Source of the DNA: Stichopus chloronotus | Lineage: Eukaryota > Echinodermata > Holothuroidea > Aspidochirotida > Stichopodidae | Direction: 5' to 3' | Assembly (NCBI GenBank): GCA_021234535.1 | Contig: CM037838.1 | Span: forward strand, 12,049,929-12,113,928 | DNA length: 64,000 nucleotides | Part shown: positions 1 to 11,065 of the stretch, piece after piece | Numbering within the stretch: the first letter of the stretch is position 1 | Layout: each line of letters starts with the position of its first letter | Notes under the pieces: model-generated | Databases searched by the model: none | What the model saw: the letters and a program-made list of their open reading frames with translations, nothing else | What the model was told of the DNA's origin: nothing | Position numbers and translations under genes: made by a program

Positions 1-1080
1 TTATTTGGTCCGTTAAGCCAGACAAAATTAGATGTAGTACAATAATAAATCCTACAAAGAAGGGGGGGGGGGGGATTGAACGTTACGCATGTAAGCACCT
101 TTATTCATAGTTTAAAGTGTATGTGGGTTAAACAATATGTTGTTGAAAGCGATGCCCATTTTTGACTATTACTTTAAACGATATGGTGGTTCCTTTTAGT
201 TCAAATGTAAATATAAGACTTCCGAAGTAGCAACTGGTAATGCTTTCATAGATGGCATTTGCCACGCCTGGGCTATTTGCAAGTGTAACGTCCCATTATC
301 GAATTTTAAAGAACAGATTTTGTTGAACGATTCTGCTATTAAGATTAACGATCCTATAGTTATATACATACAGTGGTATGATAAATGAATTGTTTTCGTT
401 AAGGATATTTTCGGTGATACCCACAATTTTTTAACTTTTCAACATTTCCAAAACAAGTTTAACTTGCAGTGTTCCTTCTTGTTACATTATGGCACAATGC
501 ATGCAATCCCAAATGAGTTGAAACGTGACTTCAGTGATATATCGCAAACGCCAAATGATGAGGACTCATAAGTCCCCAAGTCTTATATACTATATACACT
601 GTACGCGAAACTGTACTTAAAATGATTGATTGTACACTGATGGAAATAAACGTGCAACCGATAGGAAACATACAGTATTGATGGCAGAGTGAAAAAGAAT
701 AAAAAACAAAGAAACAAACAGACAAACGAACAAACAAACACAAAACTAAAGTCAAATGCAGGCGACCGTCAGGGCTTCTGCCCAAACAGTGGCGTTCGCG
801 TAATGTCTCCAAAATAAGACAAATAAGTGAGCCGGTCATGAACGCAAACAATGAGCATAAGACATAACAAAAATGAAATTACTGAGAAGATGAATGCTAA
901 AAAAGCTCGTCACAAGAGATCGCCAAAGGGATTTTGTAACGAAACCGCTATTGTTACCTTCTATGATTCCGACGGAGTAAATGTCATCATCATTTTTTGG
1001 GGGGTGGCGGGGGTCTTAAAATAGAAAAATGTAAGTACATTTTAACCAGATTTTAAAAAATACAGTAATAATAATAACCG
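1..1080. other. Non-coding, no gene recognised
   Basis: AT-rich sequence with a G-run at about 61-74. Short open frames on the minus strand (about 196-426 and 531-851) show no recognisable domain or conserved motif. The right-hand end leads into the left copy of the duplicated segment; the homology seems to start near 1,040-1,080, just before the first micro-exon. Confidence 0.5.
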
Positions 1081-1103
1081 CTTTTCCGCTTTCTTCCTTC
1101 CAG

Positions 1104-1156
1104 TGTGGAACCGAAGCAATAATCATCTTTTCAACCTTACAACTGGTCTCTGGCAG
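1104..1156 (+). CDS. Putative micro-exon 1, left copy (W...GLWQ; possible claudin/PMP22-like loop)
   Basis: A pyrimidine-rich tract ending in ttccag precedes the exon and a gttaga donor follows it. Read in phase 2 at the 5' side, it encodes 17 residues, WNRSNNHLFNLTTGLWQ, and ends on a codon boundary. The paralogous segment at 45,790-45,848 has the same splice sites and a related 19-residue peptide. The two differ by six bases inside the exon, which keeps the frame, and the TT-x-LWQ end is conserved. This pattern is better explained by an exon than by chance. The next micro-exon (5,176) starts RC, giving LWQRC across the junction. The LW-x-x-C motif is typical of the first extracellular loop in the claudin/PMP22 family (PMP22 has LWQNC). 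No transmembrane exon was found nearby, so the family assignment is weak. Confidence 0.45.
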
Positions 1157-2109
1157 GTTAGATTTACTGTAGTCTTATCTTTTTAACTTAGATTTGTCCA
1201 GGTTTAAATGTAATCCTTAGGGATTAAGTAAAGTCAAATGCCAGTGTACAGATTTTACAAATGATTTTTTTTTGTCTTCATTTACAACCCGTAGCTTTCA
1301 TTAAATAAATCGGCAGTTTTCAAATTATGGGTCGCAACCTAATTGTGGGTTGCCAGATATTTCATGTCGGATCACGATGATCTATCGTTCGCGACGTGGG
1401 TCGCGAAAGGTTTTACCTAATTACCCCTGCCCGACTAGTTCAGTTATGTTACCGTTAATGATAGATGACCGTTGAGAGTTCTTACCGTTAATGGTAGATA
1501 TTCAAACACTGTTGTACTATAACAAGAAAACAGAGGTTTGACCAGTCGGCAGATATTATTGAGGTAAGGATGGTTGTAATAATTTGAATAACCCAATCTT
1601 CCATGTGCACTAGAACAAAAAACCCTTCCGGAGGAAAAAAAGACGGAAGCACTGTAAATAATGGCGCTATCCAAGTTTTAATGAAAAAAAACAGGATGTC
1701 TCATTTTTCTAAGCTCACTCAATTAAAAAGAGTGCCCTTTTTCCTGCATGTGTAACAGAGAACCTGGCTGTGTTACAAGTTACTACCCCAGAGTAATTTT
1801 TACTGTGTAATGGTATTAATTTATTTGCGGTTAATACTGAATTGGCTGACATTTTACACAATGGTATCAGATCATTACAGATCAAGAATTCTTCCCTTCC
1901 TGAGGCTGAGTTTCAACAGTTCCGACCTACTAGGAAGGACTAGGAATAGGAAGGATTTTTTGTGCCCACCGTCCAGTGGGAGGGGTATCAGGGGAAGGGG
2001 TGATGCCCTGTCAAGGATTAAGCCAGGATTCAAATAAGTCTGTCCACATATACCCCTGGATGGCATGATGAGATGTCTAACGGGATTGCGCACACCCCTG
2101 CCCCCGATT

Positions 2110-2275
2110 TCGCAGTGACTTCATTTTTTCACATGCAAATGAAATTTTCCGTGACTTCGCGAAAAAGACATATGTTGCGACTTCACCCAAGGTAACTTCC
2201 ATCCACTTCACGACAAATGACTTCCGGCTATTTCATGGCAAATGTCTTCCCGCGACTTCACCGGACACTGAAAGG
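2110..2275. repeat. Degenerate short tandem repeat with GACTTC/CACTTC motifs
   Basis: The stretch repeats variants of 'gcgacttca', 'cttcacgacaaatg' and 'tttcatggcaaatg' at intervals of roughly 25-30 bases. It looks like a decayed minisatellite. It lies in the intron-like part of the left duplicated segment and has no visible counterpart in the right copy. Confidence 0.4.
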
Positions 2276-2959
2276 CACTTGCTGCTACTTAATTTATACC
2301 GAGGACCCTAAGGTTAAGTTGTTTCTTAAGCTCTTTTCGGTTTGGAAAAGGACTGTATTATATCTGTAAAAACCTTTTTAAAAGTGATTAGATTTAAATT
2401 CCAGAATACTGTGGATGGGTCATGTGACAATGATAAGCAGAATTGGACAATGAGGTTTGTCTACAGTATATAAAACACATATTTTTAAAGCCTGTATTTA
2501 AAACAAGTCAAAAGTTGATCTCATCATACAAGTGTAAATTGAGTGGGCATGTATAGTCAGACGCAAACTAACGAACCCTTAACCCCATTACCAAGATGTA
2601 GTTCCATATAATGACCATTGACTCGCATAGTTTCGACTGGATACCACAAGGAGTGTAGGTTGAGATACCATTTAAGTGTCATTTTTGGGGACAAGGGGAA
2701 CAATAACCCCCCCATACTTTGATTCATCCAACTTGATTTCAATCTCAGAATCAGTATAACAAATAACTATATGTGCAAAGTTATGAAACATGGAGAGAAA
2801 CAACAAGAAGCTTATGAGCGTTGATACCTCTGAAAAAAGCCAAAAAAAAAAAAAGAGCCAAAAATCATCCTAACTAAAAAAACGAAAAGAAAGTAACTGA
2901 CGAATACAAGGAGAATAAGCAAAAGAAAAAAAAAAACTAGAGGTAGTTTCCTTGCAAGG

Positions 2960-4110
2960 TGAGATTATAGCTCTTTTTGTAGAATATAAAGTGGTTGAAG
3001 TCTGGTGGCATATTTTCTACATCACACGACATCACAGTACATGGTATGGTAAAATAGTTGTACTACATGAAATGACCACTGTCTTCCTTGGGAAAATTAG
3101 ACGTACTCTCTAAAGAACCACAACAACTTTCGATAATTTCTTACCAATATGGTATGGCCATTCCAAGTTAGCTGCATACTCACCACAAAGTTGGATACTC
3201 AAGATGTTGGGATTGAGCGGCATAGAAAGGGAAGGACGAAAAACAGTTGTACCAACATTTAGGGATAATTTGTTATTAGGACCAAATATGAATATTTTTG
3301 AAGCCATTTTTAATAGTTTCTAACAAGGTATCGATATCATTACTTGAGTGGAATAAGTTTGTATTACCAGAATATGAAACAATATGGAACTTGTCGCTGG
3401 CTTTGTAGAGTTACTTGCTATAAATAGTAAACAACAAGGGGCCTAATATATTTTAGGGACACCGCACTCGATAGATTCAGGAACAGTTAGTATTATTAAT
3501 AGAGGCAAATTGTTGTCAGAGAGGTAACTTTACACAAATGCAAACCGGCTCTTCGTATTCCATAGTTGTCAAGGTTATCAAGTAAAATATAGTGGTCTAG
3601 TGTATCCAAAGCTTTGGACAAACCCAAAGGAATTCAGATGCAAACTGATTATTTTCAAATGCTTTCGTGACTTAACTAATACAACGTAGACAGGCATTCA
3701 TTATAGAACGGCCAGGGAGAAAGCCAGTTTGATAGTAATGTAGTAAGTAATGCTTAACCAAAAAATTATAGACTCTGGAAAACATGAAATTTTAATAATA
3801 CTTTCGAAAAGCATGGAAAGTATTTTTGGTATTTTTCTGTACAAACGACTTTTCGTGTTACACGACTTGATGATGACAGGTGTTACCCACTTACCGAGAT
3901 CAAGATGATTACCCTCCTTGGAACGAATAAGATACGGGACGGTATTGTCTAAGTGACTACAAAAATATGTTACGAGATAACAATGGTAAACATCAATAAG
4001 GAGATGATTGAACAAGGCCACTAATGTTAAAATGAATATTGAAACGATGATCATTCATGAATACCAAAAAAAAGTAAGAAAGACAACTAGATTTTAGTCA
4101 AGTATAAAAA
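2960..4110 (-). mobile_element. Non-LTR retrotransposon (LINE) reverse-transcriptase remnant
   Basis: The minus strand, read through frameshifts and stops, gives reverse-transcriptase blocks in the right order. At about 3,900-3,780 is a segment like the 'ARVTP..K..' start of RT, followed by YQTGFLPGRSIMNACLRC near 3,740-3,690, the QxGFRxGRST-like block. At about 3,465-3,415 come ECGVP and then ILGPLLFTIYS, corresponding to the GVPQGSILGPLLFxxYxND motif B. Then SDKFHIVSYSGNTNLF near 3,400-3,345 occupies the position of the FADDT catalytic motif C, but the aspartates are lost, so the enzyme is dead. The order of motifs along the minus strand and the many frame breaks show an old, inactive copy. 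It is present only in the left copy of the duplicated segment. End points are approximate. Confidence 0.8.
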
Positions 4111-5175
4111 AAGGGCGAGTGTTTTTGTTACTCATCTTAATGCACGTAGGCTTTCACTCCTCTCCACTACCAAAATCTATAACGTGTGGCTTCAGTATAA
4201 GTATATAGAAACCTTTGGTTTCATTAATACAGTGTTTCCTATAATTGGTATGCAGGTACTCACAGACATTGTCTCCGTATTCATTCATGTATTACTGACG
4301 AGCAACTTAAAATGCAGAGAAAAAAATCATTTTGTTCATTGTTACGCAGATTAAAATAAATCGATCATACGGCAGTTTTGCTAATTTCATGACATTTGAC
4401 GTTACAAACGTTTCACACAACACAGCATTAAGAGACCAAGCACCCATATCAGACAAACCATAGTGGGTAGATAAACCAATCATATACCCAGGATAGAGTA
4501 ACGGTACACGGTTGAGGCGATTTATTAATTGAAGGATATATATTATTTTAAATTAAGCACCAACCTATTAAACATAAGTACATTGTGCTCGAATATTGAT
4601 TGAATAGTTATTGGTTTGATTTGTTTAGTTTGTAGCATTGATTAATAAACATTCAACATGCACCCGTAGCTAATAGACGGTGTTTACATTAATTGCAAAT
4701 GACGCGAAAGTTTCATAACCTCCTCTTTCTGGGAGTACTTCGTTTTGGTTCATCCTTTAGTTGTCTAGTATTTTAGACTAAATAATGAAGCGCGGACATA
4801 TCCAATCTTCCTCTTTTCTCAAATTCTCAAATTTTATTATAATTATTATCACGGTATCATCCTATCATCATGTTTCAAAGAAAAGAATCATGAAATAATT
4901 GGTCAGTAAGAATTTAAGGTATTGATTTAGCTGATTTTGGTAAGCGTACATCTAATATTCCTTCTGACTAACACTTATATATGAGCCCGCACAATTCACT
5001 GAAAACTCAAAGAACATTCGGCTGTACACTATTTAAGTAATGTAAGTGATTTTTTACCTTTGATTGTCCTGAAATTCCGTTTTCATGTGGCTTATCAGCT
5101 TACTGAATATGACATGGTCGTAAAGATTATGATATCAAATATTATAATCACGGAAGGTGATATCTTGTTTTTTAG

Positions 5176-5211
5176 AGATGTGACTTGGACGGTGACCTAC
5201 CAGAAGAAGAG
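5176..5211 (+). CDS. Putative micro-exon 2, left copy (RCDLDGDLPEEE)
   Basis: A 36-base, phase-0 exon between a ttttttag acceptor and a gtgaga donor encodes RCDLDGDLPEEE. The partner at 49,713-49,748 is also exactly 36 bases and encodes RCDVRGNLPGEE, with conserved R-C-D, G, L-P and E-E. It follows micro-exon 1 in phase and would place a cysteine three residues after the LW tryptophan. The exon is short and no protein hit can be run here. The evidence is the conservation of splice sites, length and residues between the two diverged copies. Confidence 0.45.
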
Positions 5212-5372
5212 GTGAGAGTCACGGTGAACGGTATTGTGCAGTATTTGCAGTAAAATTTTACACTCAAAGTCGTGTTTGTAATTGATTTATGCACATGATA
5301 TACTTAATACTTTAGGCATCTAGTGACTATAGAGAAAATATTAATTGCTACTAACTATGTCCTTTGTTGCAG

Positions 5373-5419
5373 AGGAGATCAATTTCAGCCAGCTTGAACG
5401 AATGTTTCAAATCAATAAG
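5373..5419 (+). CDS. Possible micro-exon 3, left copy only
   Basis: A 47-base open segment lies between ttgttgcag and a gtattc donor. Entered in phase 0 from micro-exon 2, it encodes RRSISASLNECFKSI with one codon left split. A cysteine in this position could be the second loop cysteine of a claudin-like protein. The corresponding place in the right copy (about 49,880-49,920) has lost the acceptor AG: the sequence there is ttattacgg. Either the exon is not real, or the right copy has decayed. An interspersed repeat begins about 18 bases after the donor. Confidence 0.25.
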
Positions 5420-5436
5420 GTATTCATCCTTAAAAT

Positions 5437-6308
5437 GAAGTAACTAGAAATGTATTGCAAAATCGCGATCACCTGGCTATGAGTTTTTCTGTACGTAGTG
5501 TCTTGTGAGATTGTCTAGTGAGTCCATGGGAGAAAAAATTGTATATTCATGGAAGAACTAAGACTACTAGTAATCTTGCCGCATTGAGATGTCTAAGATA
5601 GGTAGCTAATCTACACGAAAACGTAGAAATATAATTCCTATTCAAATATAGCTAGATGAAATGCGGCTTAAACTAACCAAGCAACAAAACAAAAATCATG
5701 TAAATCGGTGAACAGACGACTGAGATGTAATGTTTTGGGGGCAATGTTATTTTTCAGTCGACATTGTCCATTCTGCTTTACCATTGAACAGAGCACAGAA
5801 AAGTTGTACAAAGTTAGTTATCTACTACGATATCATAAAAACGCTGTGTGAATGCGCCGTTCATGATGCTCAGACATTCACAGTCATTGTGACTAACACA
5901 CCCCCATAGTCATCTGAAGTATATATGATCATATTACTTTTTCACAAATCGCTCCTTAATCTTCCGAAGAAAAAATGAGGAAAATCGGAATTGAGCTGGC
6001 TGGTATTCAGTTAAAATTTTAACAACATTGCTATTTGAAAGATTAAACGATCTTGATTGGTTTGACTTTAGTAATGCGGTTTCTTCAACGTTGCAAAATC
6101 TTAAAGAAAAAAGAAACATGTAGCAGAATTATTGACGGTGAGAAAACGAACGCTAAATTAGTGGTGTAGGTGCATATACAAACGAATAAAACGTAAAGCT
6201 TCTGAAACTAAATGCTTCTAAAAACTTTCAAACGCCCACCAAAGTAAGAGCTATGTACCCCTAAGTACTCCTAAGAAGACTATGAACATTTAAATTGTTA
6301 GGATATAA
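5437..6308 (+). repeat. Interspersed repeat family R1, copy A
   Basis: About 870 bases align with copies at 27,684-28,756 and 30,014-30,314. Shared anchors include 'cctggctatgagttt', 'aagataggtagcta', 'catgtaaatcggtga', 'ttgaaagattaaac' and 'aagtaagagctatgta', and the end 'tttaaattgttaggata'. There is no open frame and no recognised domain. Compared with copy B, this copy lacks the 5' part with 'gtgcatgcagtgca'. It may be a non-autonomous element or an untranslated part of a larger transposon. Confidence 0.75.
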
Positions 6309-7285
6309 TGGTAATGCTCTTCTAACACATCTGTACGTTAGGAACCTCTTGCTAATTAAAAATTATTCTAACGTATTTTCTTCTATGTAGAATTCAGCTA
6401 GTTGAGTGCGCCTGAAGATGGGCACGCTCTATCTCATTTACCCAGTGTTTTACTGCAGTGACAACGTAGCCTACACATAAGATAAAATGAGTAATATGTG
6501 ATATCATACTTTCTTTGTATTATCGAAGTCACCGTATTTGTAACATAAGTGGGACTTCGTTTTTATTTGATATCTTGGATTCGAACTGGTCGGTATGGGT
6601 TGTCTCTCAATAATGAGTTGCGTGGTTATCCGTGGTAAATGAGCATCATTTCTTTAATATTTTTTCATTGTGCTGTATGTGATACAGATATCGATACATC
6701 AAATTTTGCCCTTCAATCTTTCCGGTAAATTAATTTTGAGTCACTATTTTGAAATCAATAATACCGGTTTCAAAAGAAATAAACTCCATTGATAAGAAGA
6801 GAAAATATATACTTGTTGATGTTACATCTTATCAATGTTATTATTAACATCTTATTCTTTTTTCTTCTTCTCCTTTAGAATTAATCTCCAGCACGCTGAC
6901 ACCTACCTATGGCTTTAATTTGGTCCACATTAATTTGTACCCTTCCCAGAAGCGGGTCTCTCGGTGAAGGTTTGAAGTCGCCCACATTACGACGGCAACG
7001 AAATAATCTTGTTAACAACGTTTCATTTTAATGTCAGAGTTAAATTGTTGATCACCCATCACCATCGGCAGATATTGATGTCGTGTTCGACGATTTCTCC
7101 TATATCATTTCAAAAGAATGTATCTTCTTGTGTAATTAACAACACAGTCATCCAGCCTGACAAATTGGGATGAAATTTGATTAGTGTTTGAAGTTCAACA
7201 TGTCGTTACGTTGATGTTCTTAACAATTTGACAAATCGAACATCTATCGCAGGAAACATTGGTTTTACATTAATTTCGTTATAAG
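6309..7285. other. Non-coding, no gene recognised
   Basis: AT-rich sequence between repeat R1 copy A and the LINE. A string resembling a tRNA B-box in reverse ('ggattcgaact', about 6,567-6,577) has no acceptor stem or A-box around it. Nothing else stands out. Confidence 0.45.
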
Positions 7286-7396
7286 ATTCCGATAAAAAAA
7301 TGTCAAAGTGAGTGCGCACTCCCTTCGACTCTCCAAACAATTTGATACTACCCCCTCGGCTTCGTACTGTAGCGCTTTATTCCTTGTATCTTCGAC

Positions 7397-8160
7397 TCTT
7401 TCTTATAACAATGATGAATAATAGCCAGAGAGATAGCCTCTCAAGGAAGGTAAAGCAAAATAATAAGAGTAATTGGAGGGCCAATACTGCTTTCTCATCA
7501 TCGAGGGTGGCTACGCCTACGATAGGCAGGAGCGGCGAAATAGACAGAGCTCGATCAGCGAGCCCAGCTGGGCAACGTGCACGCCCGAAATCATCACTTC
7601 TTCCAACACCAGCATCTTTGGCCGTCATATCAACTAGCACTAAGTACAGAGGAGACAGAGTTAGAACTTTGAAATGACGATTAAAAAGCTGTGAAGTCCC
7701 TTCTTGACAACATAAAGCTAGTGAAATCTAGACTGGGTCTGCCACTAAATTCAAGAGCAGACGAATCACAGAGTTAGAGGGGAAAACAAATGTATGGAAA
7801 AAACGATCAAACAGCTTGAGACAGAAGTGGAAGATCTCATAGCGAAAGTGGCCAAACACACTTCGGATATCAACAAAAGCAAAAGATTCTCCAGACGGAA
7901 CAATATTCGCATCGTGGGAATACTGGAATCTAGGCAAATGAGGATTGCATTGCCTTAGTGAAAGGCATACTTAAGGAAAGTTTGCTTGCCACGTTAAAGT
8001 TGAAAGAACTCACCGTGAAGGAAAGTTAATTCAAAGTAAGCCCAGACACATATTTAAGACTCTATCTCACCGTCACAAGACTCACCTGATGAAAAACCAA
8101 ATCGAAAAATAAGCCGGCCAATCGTTTTTTGTGACGGATGTTCTTTGGTGATATTAAGCG
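7397..8160 (+). pseudogene. LINE ORF1 remnant (basic N-terminus, coiled coil, RRM-like start)
   Basis: An open stretch up to 7,677 encodes a basic, Ser/Pro/Arg-rich N-terminus. After a frame break, about 7,797-7,940 gives KTIKQLETEVEDLIAKV, a heptad-like coiled coil, and then SRRNNIRIVGI. That pattern, a coiled coil followed by 'SRRNNIRIxG', is characteristic of L1/CR1-type ORF1 RNA-binding proteins. Further on, around 7,950-8,110, are VKGILKESLL, THREGKLIQSKPRH and HKTHLMKNQIEK-like strings, which fit the RNA-binding C-terminal part. At least three frameshifts or stops are needed to join these pieces, so it is a pseudogene. In live elements the product binds the element's RNA as a nucleic-acid chaperone. 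Confidence 0.7.
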
Positions 8161-8477
8161 TAAGTTCTGATTACTATTAAAAGTCTTTGGTCAGTCTAGA
8201 CTAGGCTTTATCACTTGTTATGTCTAGTCATTTTTGTACTTTTCTCTACATCATCTTTCCGAAACAAATGCATGTCATATTCTTTGCTCCTTTTGCATCC
8301 TTTAGACTCTTTGCACATGTATATTTGATAATGTTATGTTATGATAATATTATATCCTGTCATCGACATGGATAATAATGTGAACATAGGTATCAACCGT
8401 GAAAATACATGTGAATACTATTTAAGTGAAGAATTTCCCAAAAAAATTTCAGAAATAGCACCAAGTTTAGCTTCTTA

Positions 8478-10700
8478 CATTTGAATATTCGCAGTCTATC
8501 TAAGAATTTTATTTTGTTGGATACATTCCTTTCAACCCTTTCTCATTCTTTTTCAGTAATGGGCATAACTGAAAGATGGCTTCAGGAATTTTCACCTTCG
8601 ATATTTAAAATTAGCACTTTTAATAGCCTTCTTTGTAGCAAAAGAAAACTGGTAGAGAAAGTGATGCGGCTTTGTATGTAAATAAATCTCTGCCTTTCAA
8701 AATGAGACATGATATTTACTTTGATCAGGAAAGTGCAGAATCTTTATCCAGTGAGTTTAAAAATGTAAATAGTAAACATTATGTTATAGCAGTTCTATAC
8801 AAATCGCCAAATAGTAATATGGAAATAGTTACCTCTTTCTAGAAGTTTGATTTATTACTATCGTGGATACTTAGAGAGGGTAAAAGAGTTCACATATTAC
8901 TGGATTTTAATATGGATTTACTTTCGAACATCTCCTCAGTTCATGAATATTCTCTATTCCAATTCTTTTGATCCACTAATAGATAAGGCAACTAGAATCA
9001 CGCCACAAACTGCTTCCCTCATTGACAATATATTTACTAACATTGACCACGCTCTTGTCTCCTCAGATGTTATATACTCTGATATCTCAGACCACTTACC
9101 CCTTTTTGACATTTTTGTTTGAAATGAAGCAGAATCCAAACCACAGACTAAAAATGAAACTTACTTGAAACCTCAATATACGGTACTCCTTGCTAAATAT
9201 CTAACCTTAACTTAGATCTTATTTCAGAAAGCTGGGAAAATGTTTTTCTGGAACAAAATGCTGAACACGCCTTTAATTTATTTATGTCAAAATTTCATTT
9301 TTATTGAACAAAAACGGTCCTACGGCTAATCGGAAGCTAAAGCGTAATTGCCCCATTAATCCCTGGATTGTAAAAGGAATATTGAAAACTATAAAAACAA
9401 GGAGCAGATATTATCAGACAATTCTTAAAACCCAACCACAAATAATGTTAATAGATATAAAACGTATCGTAACTAGTTAACATCTAAGGAAAAACATCAA
9501 AGATAAAACAGTGTGGCACAAAAATAAAAAAAAACTCAGATGGTGATATCGCTTGAACACTTGAACACTTATCAATGGTATCCTTGGTCGATGAAAAAAA
9601 ATATACTCCTTTAAATAGGCTCACTCATAATAATTGTATTTATGACCAACCAAATGATATCGTTAATGCTTTCATCACATACTTTGTTAATATAGAACCT
9701 GAGCAAGCTTCAACGATACAGGTTACTAACGTAAATTTAAACAATTTCTGAGAAGACCATGTGTGTCTTTCTTAGTTTTTTTTTTTTCTCCATCTACACC
9801 ATTTGAAATGATTCAGACCGTTAACTCACTTACACCTAGTGATTCAATAAGTCATGTTAAACACAGCAAAAATTTTGTAAAGAAAGTAATTTTAAACATC
9901 GTCTCCCCCTATTAACTTGTCACTAAGTTCTGGTACTTTCACTTCTAAAATGAAACTTGCCAAAGTGGTACCCATTTTTTAAAAGGACGATGCCTCTCTG
10001 ATAAGCAATTGTCGTCCCATATCTATCCCCTCTAGCTCCCCCAAAATCCTTGAAAGGGTTGTATATAATAGACTGTATTCTTTCTCAATGCACAACAACT
10101 TACAAACCAACAGATATTGGTCTTATTGATCTTTTTGATAAGATTTCAATTTCTTTATCCAAGCACGAACGAACAGGTAATTGGCGTTTTTATGGCTCTC
10201 AGCTAAGCTTTCGATACTCTTGATCGTTACATCTTACTAAACAAATTAAACTTTCATGGTATTAGAGGAATTCCTCTCTCATAATTTGAAAATCGAATCC
10301 ATTAGTCTATCAGCTTGGCACACTTACTATATATGATATTCATTATCTCCAAATTGCTCTTTTTATTTACGGATTCCATACTCACGAACTACCCGCCAAC
10401 CTTTTAAACATGTTTCGCGTCAACTCTGCCATCAATAATTATCCCACCCGAACTTCTTCAAATGTTCATTTCGAAAACCACAAAACAGGTCTATCGATCT
10501 ATTACACACACTGGCCCCGACTATCTTTATCTGTGGATATTCGAATGTGCCCCACAAAATATAGCTTTAAGATACAAGCAAAGAGCAAACGTTTTTCTTT
10601 TATCAACTACATTGTTCTATATACTACAACATCATTCAATATCAATATTTTTCTTCTACAGTCACTTCATCCTCATTTTTGTCTATTACACGAGATGTAG
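8478..10700 (+). pseudogene. LINE ORF2 remnant: endonuclease plus reverse transcriptase, broken
   Basis: The endonuclease starts at HLNIRSLSKNF (8,478) and continues with VMGITERWLQ (normally ETWL; the catalytic E is in the expected place). Further on, in other frames, come AALYVNKSLPFKMRHDIYF and VIAVLYKSPNSNME. It ends at ASLIDNIFTN and SDISDHLPLF (about 9,000-9,115), the conserved SDHxPL end. RT parts follow: an INGILGRRKKKYTPLN-like segment near 9,565, SNCRPISIP and SPKILERVVYNRLYSF near 10,000-10,085, and motif A as FMALS-stop-AFDTLDRYILLNKL near 10,185-10,250. The motif B and C (YADD-type) region is missing. The C-terminal NSAINNYPTRTSSNVHF (10,420-10,471) matches the usual 'IHNYxTRxSS' tail. 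The copy cannot encode an active enzyme. Confidence 0.8.
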
Positions 10701-11065
10701 AGTACATGCTTTATCCCATTTTCCGTTTTGACTTTCCTACATTCCTTTCCCCCACTTCATTCCTTCTCTCTCTCTTCCCCTTTCACCATCCCCTTGTCAT
10801 CATGACAATTTTCACATTCACAATTTTGACTGTAAATAACTGCTTAAAGGTTTGCTTTTTTTAATTCACTTGAAGTTCTATTCTTAATTTTCATGACTTT
10901 GTTAATTTCCTTTGGACAACACCTCAAGCTCTCTCAGAGCCTTTAACGTCCCTCTCATGCACGTGTACATCGTGCTTAAGAATTACATATAATTACCTAA
11001 ATAATTATTATAATCATTTGTATATATGCATATGTGAATGAATAAATTCAATCAATCAATCAATA

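Larger units (their letters stand above)
1040..5435 (+). repeat. Left copy of a diverged segmental duplication (partner about 45,720-49,920)
   Basis: Several blocks align in the same order and orientation with the right copy. They are the micro-exon ending in CTCTGGCAG at 1,156 (partner 45,848), the block with 'gggttgcca' near 1,345 (partner near 46,070), the block with 'ttgtctagtattttagac' near 4,760 (partner near 47,600), the block 'ctgaaattccgtt' near 5,070 (partner near 49,608), and the second micro-exon at 5,176 (partner 49,713). Between the blocks the copies differ by large insertions: a minus-strand LINE remnant here and a plus-strand one in the partner. The duplication is therefore older than both insertions. 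Outer limits are approximate. Confidence 0.75.
7290..11065 (+). mobile_element. Long but inactive LINE (CR1/Jockey-like group)
   Basis: The order is an ORF1 remnant (about 7,400-8,160), an apurinic-type endonuclease (8,478-9,120), reverse-transcriptase parts (about 9,550-10,310) and a C-terminal RT tail (about 10,380-10,640). The 3' end is a short tandem tail of TCAA units (11,048-11,063) following AATAAA-like sequence. A tail of short tandem units instead of poly(A) is seen in CR1/L2-type elements. Stops and frameshifts interrupt every part, and the central catalytic part of RT seems deleted around 10,270-10,340. The 5' boundary is not visible as a clear target-site duplication. Confidence 0.85.

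Noticed and set aside
196..426. Minus-strand 76-codon frame near the left edge
   Set aside because: No domain, no splice pattern and no partner in the duplicated segment.
6560..6640. tRNA-like B-box string (ggattcgaact) read on the minus strand
   Set aside because: No acceptor stem, A-box or anticodon arm can be formed around it.
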